Source: Larsenimonas rhizosphaerae (GTDB lineage Bacteria > Pseudomonadota > Gammaproteobacteria > Pseudomonadales > Halomonadaceae). From it: a stretch of DNA of 64,000 nt. The first letter of the stretch is position 1; each line of letters opens with the position of its first letter. A program made the position numbers and the translations under genes. The notes under the pieces were generated by a model. That model was not told where the DNA came from, made no database searches, and worked only from the letters and a program-made list of their open reading frames with translations. The DNA lies in assembly GCF_023700005.1 (NCBI RefSeq), contig NZ_JAMLJK010000001.1:1265366-1329365 (forward strand), read 5' to 3'. Shown here piece by piece: positions 9,988 through 18,208 of the stretch.

Positions 9988-10860
9988 TTAGTGGTCAAGC
10001 GTGGTCAGGCCATCGTGCACGTCAGCGGCCAGCAGCGTATTTTCAAGCAGGGAGGCAACGGTCATTGGGCCAACGCCCCCGGGAACCGGTGTAATGCAGG
10101 CGGCGCGTTCGGCGGCGCGTTCGAATTCCACATCGCCGACCAGTTTGCCATCAGCTGTCCGGTTGATGCCGACGTCGATGACGATGGCGCCTTCCTTGAC
10201 CCAGTCACCCTTGACGAGCCCTGGCTTGCCTACCGCAACCACCAGAAGATCGGCCCGGCGAACGTGCTCTTCCAGATTGCGCGTGAACCGGTGGCATACC
10301 GTGGTGGTGCAGCCTGCAAGCATCAACTCCAGGGCCAGTGGTCGACCGACGATGTTCGATGCGCCGACAATGGTGGCATCGAGTCCCTGAACCTTGAGCC
10401 CGCTTTGCTCAAGCAGTGTCATTATGCCCTTGGGCGTGCACGGACGAAGCAGGGGCATGCGCTGCGCCAGCCGGCCAAGGTTGTAGGGGTGAAAGCCGTC
10501 AACGTCCTTGTCCGGGCGTATACGCTCCAGAAGGGGGTTGGCGTTGAGGTGGGGAGGCAGGGGCAGTTGCAGCAGGATTCCGTCTACCTGTTCATCATCA
10601 TTCAGTTTGTCTATCAGGGTTTCAAGCTCGTGGAGGCTGGCATCTTCCGGCAGCTCATGGCGGAACGAGGCGATGCCTGCCGCTTCACAGGCCTGATGCT
10701 TCTTGCCAACATAGACATGAGAGGCAGGGTCGCTGCCTACAAGAATAACCGCGAGCCCGGGCGCGCGATGGCCAGTATTACGTCGCTGGCTAACCTGTTC
10801 GGTGACCTGGTCGCGCACCTGGGCTGCGATGGCCTTGCCGTCAATTATTCGGGCCGTCAT
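9988..10860 (-). CDS. folD: Methylenetetrahydrofolate dehydrogenase / methenyltetrahydrofolate cyclohydrolase
   Basis: Bifunctional one-carbon enzyme that interconverts 5,10-methylene-, methenyl- and 10-formyl-THF using NADP. The 290-residue protein matches FolD length. Key motifs are [19 protein letters not shown] with the catalytic Lys, [25 protein letters not shown], the dinucleotide-binding [16 protein letters not shown]-type loop (here [16 protein letters not shown]), and the C-terminal [18 protein letters not shown]. The start at 10860 follows GAGGACAC; an in-frame extension to 10932 has no support. Convergent with cysS. Confidence 0.97.
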   Translation of the reverse strand: MTARIIDGKAIAAQVRDQVTEQVSQRRNTGHRAPGLAVILVGSDPASHVYVGKKHQACEAAGIASFRHELPEDASLHELETLIDKLNDDEQVDGILLQLPLPPHLNANPLLERIRPDKDVDGFHPYNLGRLAQRMPLLRPCTPKGIMTLLEQSGLKVQGLDATIVGASNIVGRPLALELMLAGCTTTVCHRFTRNLEEHVRRADLLVVAVGKPGLVKGDWVKEGAIVIDVGINRTADGKLVGDVEFERAAERAACITPVPGGVGPMTVASLLENTLLAADVHDGLTTLDH

Positions 10861-10964
10861 TAAACGTGTGTCCTCATGGCGCTGGATAATTCTGTGAAGG
10901 GGTAATTCTCGCACGCCCCTTCCTACAGTCAATCTACAAGTGAAAGAGTCTGCAAAATAAACAC

Positions 10965-10992
10965 TTGACGCACTGTGGTAATCGGGTAGAAT
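10965..10992 (+). promoter_or_regulatory. Promoter of the tRNA cluster
   Basis: TTGACG (10965-10970), 16-base spacer, TAGAAT (10987-10992), then a GC-rich GCGCCTC discriminator of the kind seen at stringently controlled stable-RNA promoters. It lies 41 bases before tRNA-Pro. Confidence 0.8.
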
Positions 10993-11033
10993 GCGCCTCG
11001 CATCACGGCGAAGCCAAGTAGGCGAACCGGTTT

Positions 11034-11110
11034 CGGGATATAGCGCAGTCTGGTAGCGCGCCTGCTTTGGGAGCAGGATGTCGGGGGTTCGAATCCCTCT
11101 ATCCCGACCA
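11034..11110 (+). tRNA. tRNA-Pro (anticodon TGG)
   Basis: A 77-base cloverleaf with acceptor CGGGATA/TATCCCG, a D arm, the anticodon loop TTTGGGA (TGG) in a CCTGC/GCAGG stem, a TTCGAAT T loop and an encoded CCA. The A-form TGG anticodon can read all proline codons. First of three tRNAs. Confidence 0.97.
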
Positions 11111-11176
11111 AATTTTTGATTTTAAAGGTTTAAATCAAAAATCAGGGTTGACCGGGCATTTTCTGAACTATAGAAT

Positions 11177-11253
11177 GCGCCCATAGCTCAACCGGATAGA
11201 GCAACGGCCTTCTAAGCCGTAGGTTGCAGGTTCGAGTCCTGCTGGGCGTGCCA
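11177..11253 (+). tRNA. tRNA-Arg (anticodon TCT)
   Basis: 77 bases; acceptor GCGCCCA pairs with TGGGCGT (a terminal G-U pair), anticodon loop CTTCTAA (TCT), T loop TTCGAGT, and encoded CCA. It reads AGA and AGG. The base just before it ends a promoter-like TAGAAT (see findings). Confidence 0.96.
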
Positions 11254-11283
11254 GATGCATGTTTAGCGCGGAACTGAAGTAAT

Positions 11284-11359
11284 GGTGGGTGTAGCTCAGT
11301 GGTAGAGCCCCGGATTGTGGCTCCGGTGGTCGTGGGTTCGATCCCCATCATCCACCCCA
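11284..11359 (+). tRNA. tRNA-His (anticodon GTG)
   Basis: Acceptor GTGGGTG pairs with CATCCAC, anticodon loop TTGTGGC (GTG), T loop TTCGATC, encoded CCA. A G at 11283 provides the histidine-specific G-1, pairing with discriminator C at 11356. Last tRNA before the terminator. Confidence 0.96.
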
Positions 11360-11374
11360 TTTCTTCAAAAAATG

Positions 11375-11413
11375 ACCCCAGGAAAGCATTCGTGTTTTCC
11401 TGGGGTTTTTCTT
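11375..11413 (+). terminator. Terminator of the tRNA cluster
   Basis: Stem CCCCAGGAAA / TTTCCTGGGG, 10 bp, followed by a T-rich tail (TTTTTCTTT). Confidence 0.92.
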
Positions 11414-11526
11414 TGTATGGTGTTTAAATATCGTCCTGTGGCGATATTCTGCCAAAAAAAGCATCTTTTTTGCCGAGCAGACCTTGAAAATGGCGTTTTT
11501 GACTACAAATAGACGCCTTGTGGTGC

Positions 11527-11555
11527 TTGCCAGCGGCTGACGGGGTTCTTAGAAT
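11527..11555 (+). promoter_or_regulatory. Candidate sigma-70 promoter for tig
   Basis: TTGCCA (11527-11532), 17-base spacer, TAGAAT (11550-11555), 55 bases before the tig ATG. An earlier CTTGAAAA at 11483 resembles a heat-shock -35 but has no CCCCAT partner. Confidence 0.6.
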
Positions 11556-11610
11556 TCCGGCCTTTATACATTTACAGACCAACGCCATTCGTGTGGTTAG
11601 AGGATCTTTC

Positions 11611-12972
11611 ATGCAAGTTTCTGTCGAAACGACTTCCCCGATCGAGCGTCGGGTTACCGTACAGGTGCCGGCCAACCAGGTAGACCAGGCGGTTGAGGAA
11701 AAACTTAAGCAGACTGCCAAGACGGTCAAGCTTAATGGCTTCCGTCCGGGCAGCGTGCCGATGTCGGTGGTTCGTCAACGCTTCGGCAAGGACGTGCGTA
11801 ATGAAGTAGTCAGTGAACTGATTCGCCAGCACTACGTCAGCGCCATCAGCGAAAAGGAACTCAATCCGGCAGGGTACCCCTCCATTGAGCCAACGGTTGA
11901 TGAAGCCGGCAAGGATCTCGAGTTCGTGGCTACACTTGAAATCTTCCCGCAGATCGAGCTTCAGAGCATCGACGGTGCAGAAGTTGAGCGTCCGCAGGCT
12001 GACATTACCGACGCTGACGTCGAGGAAATGATTGAAACCCTGCGCAAGCAGCATGCCGACTGGTCTGAAGTCGAGCGTGAAGCAGCAGATGGTGATCAGG
12101 TTCGTATCGATTTCCAGGGATTCATTGACGGCGAAGCCTTTGAAGGCGGTAGCGCAGAAGGCCACGAGCTGGTTCTGGGCTCCAACAGCTTCATTCCGGG
12201 TTTCGAGCCGCAGCTTGAAGGCGCTGGCGCCGGTGATGAGCGTGAAATCACGGTTAACTTCCCTGATGACTACCAGGCTGAACATCTGGCTGGCAAGGAA
12301 GCAGTATTCAAGGTCAAGCTGCACGCTGTCTCAGAGCAGCAGTTGCCTGAAATCAATGCCGAGTTCACCAAAAACTTTGGCGTTGAAAGCGGTGATCTGG
12401 ATGAGCTGAAAACCGAAGTTCGCGCCAATATGGAACGTGAACTCAAGACGGCCATCGACAACAGTGTCAAGCAGCAGGTCATGGCGGCACTCAAGAAGGC
12501 CAACGATATTACCGTACCCAAAAGCCTGATTGCTCAGGAGTGCCAGACCGTCAAGCGTCAGGCAGCCCAGCAATTCGGCCTTGGTGAGGATTTCGATGTC
12601 TCCCAGCTGCCGGATGAGTTGTTTGAAGATCAGGCCCGTGATCGTGTATCCGTTGGTTTGCTGCTGGCTGAAGTTGTCAGCGCCAACGAGCTTGATGCTA
12701 CCGATGATGAGATTCGTGCATACATCGAAGAGTTTTCCGGCCAGTACCAGGAACCGCAGGAACTCGTTGAGCATTACATGAACGACGAGCAGTTGAAAAA
12801 TCAGGTGAAATCAGCTGTTCTTGAACAGAAAGCGGTTGACCATCTTCTTGCCCAGGCTACGGTCAAGGATGTCGAGATGAGTTACCAGGACGCACTTCAG
12901 GCTGCTCGCCAGCAACCCGCCGACGAAGAAGGCGAGGAAGAAGTGGCCGAACAGAATGGCGAAACGGCTTGA
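11611..12972 (+). CDS. tig: Trigger factor (ribosome-bound chaperone and prolyl isomerase)
   Basis: Binds nascent chains at the ribosome exit tunnel through protein L23. The 453-residue protein has the N-terminal ribosome-binding domain with the signature loop (LNGFRPGSVPMSVVRQRFG; the family motif is GFRxGxxP), a central FKBP-type PPIase domain (VRIDFQGFIDGEAFEGG, FIPGFEPQLEGA), and a helical C-terminal chaperone domain ending in an acidic tail. The ATG at 11611 follows AGAGGAT; upstream in-frame codons lack a ribosome binding site. Classic tig-clpP-clpX-lon order follows. Confidence 0.98.
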   Translation: MQVSVETTSPIERRVTVQVPANQVDQAVEEKLKQTAKTVKLNGFRPGSVPMSVVRQRFGKDVRNEVVSELIRQHYVSAISEKELNPAGYPSIEPTVDEAGKDLEFVATLEIFPQIELQSIDGAEVERPQADITDADVEEMIETLRKQHADWSEVEREAADGDQVRIDFQGFIDGEAFEGGSAEGHELVLGSNSFIPGFEPQLEGAGAGDEREITVNFPDDYQAEHLAGKEAVFKVKLHAVSEQQLPEINAEFTKNFGVESGDLDELKTEVRANMERELKTAIDNSVKQQVMAALKKANDITVPKSLIAQECQTVKRQAAQQFGLGEDFDVSQLPDELFEDQARDRVSVGLLLAEVVSANELDATDDEIRAYIEEFSGQYQEPQELVEHYMNDEQLKNQVKSAVLEQKAVDHLLAQATVKDVEMSYQDALQAARQQPADEEGEEEVAEQNGETA

Positions 12973-13009
12973 TTTGAGCCATTTGCTTCTGACTCGTCGA
13001 TGTAACATT

Positions 13010-13036
13010 AAACCCGGCCTTCATGCCGGGTTTCTA
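13010..13036 (+). terminator. Hairpin between tig and clpP
   Basis: AAACCCGGC, 5-6 base loop, GCCGGGTTT followed by CTAATC. A partial terminator is likely, separating tig from clpP. Confidence 0.6.
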
Positions 13037-13059
13037 ATCACTGGACAAGGAAGAACCTA

Positions 13060-13680
13060 ATGGGAAACGAGTTCGACATCAGTAACGCTGGTGGTCTGGT
13101 CCCGATGGTGGTTGAGCAGAGTGCTCGTGGCGAGCGCTCCTACGATATATATTCTCGTTTGCTCAAGGAACGGGTCATCTTTTTGGTTGGGCCTGTAGAG
13201 GATTACATGGCCAATCTGGTGGTAGCTCAGCTGCTGTTTCTCGAGTCGGAAAATCCTGACAAGGATATTCACCTTTATATCAATTCCCCGGGTGGCTCGG
13301 TGACATCAGGCATGGCCATCTACGACACAATGCAGTTCATCAAGCCGGATGTATCAACGGTGTGCATTGGTCAGGCGGCCAGCATGGGGGCATTGCTGCT
13401 GGCAGGCGGTGCGGCAGAAAAACGTTTTTGCCTGCCGAATTCCCGTATGATGATTCACCAGCCGCTGGGCGGATATCAGGGGCAGGCTACGGATATCGAA
13501 ATTCATGCTCGTGAAATTCTGACCATCAAGGAACGCCTGAACCGTATTCTGGCGGACCATACCGGCCAGGATTATGAAACCATTGCACGTGATACGGATC
13601 GTGATAACTTCATGAATGGCGAAAGGGCTGTCGAGTATGGCCTGGTCGATGCTGTTCTGGAGAAGCGTCCGACATCCTGA
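13060..13680 (+). CDS. clpP: ATP-dependent Clp protease proteolytic subunit
   Basis: Serine peptidase forming the tetradecameric chamber that works with ClpX and ClpA. The 206-residue protein carries the triad S108 (GQAASMGA), H133 (MMIHQPLGG) and D182 (TDRDNFM), and the [11 protein letters not shown] oxyanion segment. Numbering is offset from mature E. coli ClpP by the usual propeptide length, so N-terminal processing is expected. The ATG follows AAGGAAG. clpX begins 77 bases after the stop, across a strong hairpin. Confidence 0.98.
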   Translation: MGNEFDISNAGGLVPMVVEQSARGERSYDIYSRLLKERVIFLVGPVEDYMANLVVAQLLFLESENPDKDIHLYINSPGGSVTSGMAIYDTMQFIKPDVSTVCIGQAASMGALLLAGGAAEKRFCLPNSRMMIHQPLGGYQGQATDIEIHAREILTIKERLNRILADHTGQDYETIARDTDRDNFMNGERAVEYGLVDAVLEKRPTS

Positions 13681-13709
13681 TAGCGTGGAAACGTCACTAA
13701 TTGTCATGT

Positions 13710-13740
13710 CCGGCGCCCTGGTTTTAATCAGTGGCGCCGG
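13710..13740 (+). other. Strong GC hairpin in the clpP-clpX gap
   Basis: CCGGCGCC (13710-13717) pairs with GGCGCCGG (13733-13740); CTG/CAG extends the stem inwards past one bulged T. No T run follows. It ends 6 bases before the clpX ribosome binding site (AGAGG at 13746), so it may shape translation or mRNA processing rather than stop transcription. Confidence 0.6.
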
Positions 13741-13757
13741 CCCTAAGAGGTACGCGA

Positions 13758-15044
13758 ATGGCCGACGGCAAAGGTAAAGACGAGAACGGCAAGCTGCTTT
13801 ATTGCTCGTTCTGCGGTAAAAACCAGAATGAGGTGCGCAAGCTGATCGCGGGTCCTTCCGTCTATATCTGCGATGAGTGTGTGGATCTCTGTAACGACAT
13901 CATTCGCGAGGAAGTGCTGGAAGCGGATACCGAGCAGAGCGAGGATCGTCTGCCGGCGCCACGCGAAATTCGCAATACGTTGGATGATTACGTCATTGGC
14001 CAGGATCGGGCCAAGATGGTGCTGTCGGTAGCGGTATACAACCACTACAAGCGCCTGAAAAAGGCACCCAAGGGCAGTGAAGATGTTGAGCTTGGCAAAA
14101 GCAACATTCTACTGATCGGTCCTACCGGTAGCGGCAAGACCCTGCTGGCTGAAACGCTGGCCAGGCTTTTAAACGTGCCGTTTACCATTGCAGACGCCAC
14201 CACGCTGACCGAAGCAGGTTACGTGGGCGAAGATGTCGAAAACATTATTCAAAAGCTTCTGCAAAAGTGCGATTACGATGTCGACAAGGCGCAGCGCGGT
14301 ATTGTCTATATTGACGAAATCGACAAGATTTCACGTAAGTCGGACAATCCGTCCATCACCCGCGATGTGTCCGGGGAAGGCGTGCAGCAGGCATTGCTGA
14401 AGTTGATTGAAGGGACGACAGCGTCCGTTCCGCCTCAGGGTGGTCGCAAGCATCCTCAGCAGGAATTTCTGCAGGTGGATACCGGCAACATCCTGTTTAT
14501 CGTGGGCGGTGCCTTTGCTGGTCTCGAGAAGGTAATTCAGGAGCGTGCCGAGAAGAGCGGCATCGGGTTCAATGCCAACGTCAAGAGCAAGGACACCAGC
14601 AAGGGTGTCGGCGATGTACTGGCAACGGTAGAACCGGAAGATCTGGTCAAGTTCGGTTTGATCCCGGAGTTCGTGGGCCGCTTGCCTGTGATCGCCACTC
14701 TCACCGAACTGGATGAGGATGCCCTTATTCAGATTCTGACCGAGCCACGGAATTCCCTGGTACGGCAGTACGTCAAGCTGTTCGAAATGGAAGGAGTCGA
14801 ACTCGACTTCCGTGAAGATGCCTTGAAGGCAGTGGCTCACAAGGCCCTGGAGCGCCGTACCGGTGCGCGTGGTCTTCGTTCCATTCTTGAAGGTGTACTG
14901 CTGGATACCATGTACGAGATTCCGTCGGCAGAAAACGTCTCCAAGGTAGTGATCGAGGCATCCGTCATCTCTGGCGAGAGCAAGCCGCTTTTGATCTACT
15001 CCAATGACGGCGATGAAAAGCGTCAGGCCGGTCAGAAAGGCTGA
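13758..15044 (+). CDS. clpX: ATP-dependent Clp protease ATP-binding subunit ClpX
   Basis: Hexameric AAA+ unfoldase that feeds tagged substrates to ClpP. The 428-residue protein starts with the zinc-binding domain (C16, C19, C38, C41), then Walker A GPTGSGKT, Walker [11 protein letters not shown], the pore loop [11 protein letters not shown], the RGARGLRS-type sensor region (TGARGLRSI) and the C-terminal small domain. The ATG at 13758 follows AGAGG; a GTG at 13731 in frame would start inside the hairpin and is rejected. Ends before a strong terminator. Confidence 0.98.
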   Translation: MADGKGKDENGKLLYCSFCGKNQNEVRKLIAGPSVYICDECVDLCNDIIREEVLEADTEQSEDRLPAPREIRNTLDDYVIGQDRAKMVLSVAVYNHYKRLKKAPKGSEDVELGKSNILLIGPTGSGKTLLAETLARLLNVPFTIADATTLTEAGYVGEDVENIIQKLLQKCDYDVDKAQRGIVYIDEIDKISRKSDNPSITRDVSGEGVQQALLKLIEGTTASVPPQGGRKHPQQEFLQVDTGNILFIVGGAFAGLEKVIQERAEKSGIGFNANVKSKDTSKGVGDVLATVEPEDLVKFGLIPEFVGRLPVIATLTELDEDALIQILTEPRNSLVRQYVKLFEMEGVELDFREDALKAVAHKALERRTGARGLRSILEGVLLDTMYEIPSAENVSKVVIEASVISGESKPLLIYSNDGDEKRQAGQKG

Positions 15045-15064
15045 ACGCCTTCTTTCAGGTGAGC

Positions 15065-15090
15065 AAAAGGGGCCTTTCGGCCCCTTTTGT
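15065..15090 (+). terminator. Terminator after clpX
   Basis: AAAAGGGGCC, TTTC loop, GGCCCCTTTT, then GTCGTTT. Typical intrinsic terminator. Confidence 0.88.
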
Positions 15091-15102
15091 CGTTTGCAAG
15101 GC

Positions 15103-15130
15103 GTTGAATCCTGCGGGGATGCCCCCACAT
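15103..15130 (+). promoter_or_regulatory. Candidate sigma-32 (heat-shock) promoter for lon
   Basis: GTTGAAT (15103-15109), 13-base spacer, CCCCACAT (15123-15130), close to the sigma-32 pattern CTTGAAA and CCCCATNT. It sits 57 bases before lon, directly after the clpX terminator. A separate TATAAT at 15165-15170 has no good -35. Confidence 0.6.
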
Positions 15131-15187
15131 ATCCGATAACAAAGCTGTTAACGCGGCCCATCCATATAATATCGAGGTACGTCTGCC

Positions 15188-17599
15188 ATGACGCAGAATA
15201 CGGAGCAAACGCTAACACTACCTCTTTTGCCGCTACGTGATGTGGTGGTCTATCCACAGATGGTTATTCCGCTTTTTGTGGGACGCGAGAAATCTATTCG
15301 GGCTCTCGAGCATGCCATGGAGTCCGACAAGCGGGTTGTGCTGGTGGCACAGAAGGAAGCCGGTCAGGATGATCCGGATACCGGTGATCTGTTTTCTGTC
15401 GGCACGATTGCCGACATCATGCAACTGCTGAAGCTGCCTGATGGTACTGTGAAGGTGCTTATCGAAGGTAGCGAGCGAGTTGATCTGACTGATGTCAGTG
15501 ACAGTGAAGATATCGGCTGCAGTATGGCTACGGTTCAGGCACGTGAAAGCATCGAGCTGACCGAGCGCGAGCAGGAGTCTCTGGTTCGTGTACTGCTTAA
15601 CCAGTTCGAGCAGTACGTCAAACTGTCAAGAAAGGTGCCCAATGAAGTATTGAGTTCTCTGCAGGGCATGGAAGATCCCAGTCGTCTGGTGGATACCATC
15701 AGTGCACATCTGTCGCTTGGCATCAGCGACAAGCAGGCACTGCTTGAAATTGACCGTATTCGAGAGCGCGTCGAACACCTGATGACGCTCATTGAAGCAG
15801 AAATCGATTTATTGCAGGTTGAGAAGCGTATCCGCTCCCGGGTCAAGGAGCAGATGGAGAAGTCTCAGCGCGAGTACTATCTGAATGAGCAGATGAAAGC
15901 CATTCAGAAGGAAATGGGCGAGTTGGACAATATGCCCAACGAAGCCGAGCAGTACGAAGAGAAGATTGCTGACGCCGGCATGCCGAAGGACGCCGAGGAC
16001 AAGGCACGTCAGGAACTTGGCAAACTCAAGATGATGGCGCCCACTTCGGCTGAGGCGACCGTGGTTCGTTCCTACCTGGACTGGGTGCTTTCCGTGCCGT
16101 GGAAGAAGCGGACGCGTGTCCGGCATGACATCGCGCACGCACAGCAGGTGCTGGATGAGGACCATTACGGGCTCGATGAGGTCAAGGAGCGCATCCTTGA
16201 ATATCTTGCCGTTCAGCGTCGGGTCAAAAAGCTCAAGGGGCCGGTACTGTGTCTGGTCGGGCCGCCCGGAGTGGGGAAGACCTCACTGGGACAGTCCATT
16301 GCCCGTGCCACCAACCGCAAGTACACGCGGCTGGCCCTGGGCGGGATACGCGATGAATCCGAGATTCGTGGCCACCGTCGTACCTATATCGGCTCGCTTC
16401 CGGGCAAGCTCGTTCAGCGCATGAGCAAGGTGGGCGTGCGTAATCCGCTGTTTCTGCTTGATGAAATTGACAAGATCGGTATGGATCATCGCGGCGATCC
16501 GTCCTCTGCTCTGCTTGAAGTGCTGGATCCGGAGCAAAATGACAAGTTCAGCGATCATTACCTTGAGCTTGATTATGACCTGTCGGATGTCATGTTCATC
16601 TGTACGGCCAACTCGATGAATATCCCCGGACCGCTGTTGGATCGGATGGAAATCATCCGTATCCCCGGTTATACCGAGGACGAAAAGCTGGCCATTGCCC
16701 GCCGTTATCTCGTGCCGAAGCAGCTCAAGGCCAATGGGCTCAAGGCGGATGAGCTTGCCTTTGAAGACGATGCCATCCTTGAGCTGATCCGTTATTACTC
16801 TCGGGAAGCCGGTGTGCGCGAGCTTGAGCGTCAGATCGCCAAGGTGTCACGCAAGGTGCTTCGCAAGCGGATCGAGCAGGAGCAAAGCGAGACGGCCGAG
16901 CCCATGCAGACGCTCTGTGGTGAGGATATCGAAGAGTTCGCCGGTGTTCGCCGTTACAGTTACGGGCTGGCCGACAAGAAGGATCAGGTGGGCCGGGTTA
17001 CCGGGCTTGCATGGACCTCGGTCGGCGGTGAAATACTGACCATCGAGTCTGTCCTGACGCCCGGGAAGGGGCGTATTCACAAGACCGGCTCGCTGGGGGA
17101 TGTCATGAAGGAGTCGGTGAGTGCCGCTCAGACCGTCGTGCGGTCACGGGCGAAGGCTCTGGGTATCGATGCGGACCGCTTCGAGAAGGAAGATCTGCAT
17201 ATTCACGTGCCGGAAGGCGCTACGCCCAAGGATGGCCCCAGTGCCGGTGTCGGCATGGTAACGGCCATGGTGTCTGCCTATACCGGTTTTCCGGTCCGCT
17301 GCGATGTAGCCATGACCGGTGAAGTCAATCTGCGTGGTGAAGTGATGGCGATTGGCGGGCTGAAGGAAAAGCTTCTGGCGGCACGCCGTGGCGGCATCAA
17401 GACGGTACTGATTCCGCAGGAAAACTGGCGCGATCTCAAGGAAGTACCGGACATCATCAAGGATGCACTGGATATTCGGCCCATGCGCTGGGTGGATGAA
17501 GTGCTGGATATTGCGCTGGCCAAGAGCGCCGCCGGCGCCGACGATGAGGTGTTTGTCGAGAGCACCGAGGGCGAACGTCCTCAGGCAAATACTCATTGA
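15188..17599 (+). CDS. lon: ATP-dependent protease La (LonA)
   Basis: Hexameric AAA+ serine protease that removes misfolded and regulatory proteins in the cytoplasm. The 803-residue protein has the LON substrate-binding N-domain (LPLLPLRDVVVYPQMV), a coiled-coil middle, Walker A GPPGVGKT near 358-365, Walker B FLLDEIDKI, and a C-terminal protease domain with the catalytic Ser in GPSAGVGM near 684 and Lys in GLKEKLLAA near 727. Length fits the family (784 in E. coli). The ATG follows GAGGTACG. Probably heat-inducible from the upstream sigma-32-like site. Confidence 0.98.
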   Translation: MTQNTEQTLTLPLLPLRDVVVYPQMVIPLFVGREKSIRALEHAMESDKRVVLVAQKEAGQDDPDTGDLFSVGTIADIMQLLKLPDGTVKVLIEGSERVDLTDVSDSEDIGCSMATVQARESIELTEREQESLVRVLLNQFEQYVKLSRKVPNEVLSSLQGMEDPSRLVDTISAHLSLGISDKQALLEIDRIRERVEHLMTLIEAEIDLLQVEKRIRSRVKEQMEKSQREYYLNEQMKAIQKEMGELDNMPNEAEQYEEKIADAGMPKDAEDKARQELGKLKMMAPTSAEATVVRSYLDWVLSVPWKKRTRVRHDIAHAQQVLDEDHYGLDEVKERILEYLAVQRRVKKLKGPVLCLVGPPGVGKTSLGQSIARATNRKYTRLALGGIRDESEIRGHRRTYIGSLPGKLVQRMSKVGVRNPLFLLDEIDKIGMDHRGDPSSALLEVLDPEQNDKFSDHYLELDYDLSDVMFICTANSMNIPGPLLDRMEIIRIPGYTEDEKLAIARRYLVPKQLKANGLKADELAFEDDAILELIRYYSREAGVRELERQIAKVSRKVLRKRIEQEQSETAEPMQTLCGEDIEEFAGVRRYSYGLADKKDQVGRVTGLAWTSVGGEILTIESVLTPGKGRIHKTGSLGDVMKESVSAAQTVVRSRAKALGIDADRFEKEDLHIHVPEGATPKDGPSAGVGMVTAMVSAYTGFPVRCDVAMTGEVNLRGEVMAIGGLKEKLLAARRGGIKTVLIPQENWRDLKEVPDIIKDALDIRPMRWVDEVLDIALAKSAAGADDEVFVESTEGERPQANTH

Positions 17600-17656
17600 T
17601 AGACGTATTTCGGGCTGCAAGGCCCGTAGTTGCGCGGCTCAAGCCGTAATGGCCGC

Positions 17657-17685
17657 TTGACGCTTCTACATGGCATTGCTATAAA
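17657..17685 (+). promoter_or_regulatory. Promoter of hupB
   Basis: TTGACG (17657-17662), 17-base spacer, TATAAA (17680-17685), 83 bases before the hupB GTG. No clear intrinsic terminator precedes it after lon. Confidence 0.75.
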
Positions 17686-17768
17686 CTGCGGTTCATTATG
17701 ATGGCGTTGGTCATCCATGTTGCTCGCGCTAATAAGTAGTTAATATATTGAAAGTCAAGGGGTGAAGA

Positions 17769-18041
17769 GTGAACAAATCTGAATTGATCGAAGCTATTGC
17801 TGTATCGGCAGATATTCCGAAGGCAGCGGCTACCCGTGCCCTGGATGCGATGATTGACTCGGTTACCGATACACTCAAAAAGGGTGATTCCGTAGCGCTG
17901 GTAGGTTTTGGTACCTTTGCCGTGAAAGAGCGCGCTGCGCGCACCGGCCGTAACCCGCAGACTGGTCAGCCGATCGACATCAAGGCTGCCAAGGTCCCGG
18001 GTTTCAAGGCAGGCAAGGCACTGAAAGACGCTGTCAACTAA
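17769..18041 (+). CDS. hupB: DNA-binding protein HU-beta
   Basis: Small histone-like nucleoid protein that bends DNA as a dimer. The 90-residue protein shows the HU signature [33 protein letters not shown] (the DNA-gripping beta arm with RNPQTG) and [20 protein letters not shown]. The start is GTG at 17769 after AAGGGGTGAAGA. It is monocistronic, with its own promoter and terminator, between lon and ppiD as in many gammaproteobacteria. Confidence 0.97.
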   Translation: MNKSELIEAIAVSADIPKAAATRALDAMIDSVTDTLKKGDSVALVGFGTFAVKERAARTGRNPQTGQPIDIKAAKVPGFKAGKALKDAVN

Positions 18042-18081
18042 GTCGTCTTTCCGACTCGTTATCAACGGGTCTGTTATCGAG

Positions 18082-18108
18082 GCGCACCCGACAGGGTGCG
18101 CTTTTTTT
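18082..18108 (+). terminator. Terminator of hupB
   Basis: GCGCACCC, GACA loop, GGGTGCGC and seven T residues. Confidence 0.93.
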
Positions 18109-18208
18109 ATGTCATTGTGTCGGTTCATTATCGGCCAGCGCTGGGCGCATGAGTATCTGACCGGTACAATCGCCTGCTACGAACCCAGTTGCCACTTTCG
18201 AGGCCTGC

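Noticed and set aside
9970-10863. 297-codon plus-strand frame
   Set aside because: It mirrors folD, whose motifs are unambiguous.
11483-11506. Heat-shock promoter before tig (CTTGAAAA)
   Set aside because: No CCCCAT-like -10 at the right distance.
14331-15257. 308-codon minus-strand frame
   Set aside because: It is antisense to clpX and the lon leader, without a start signal.
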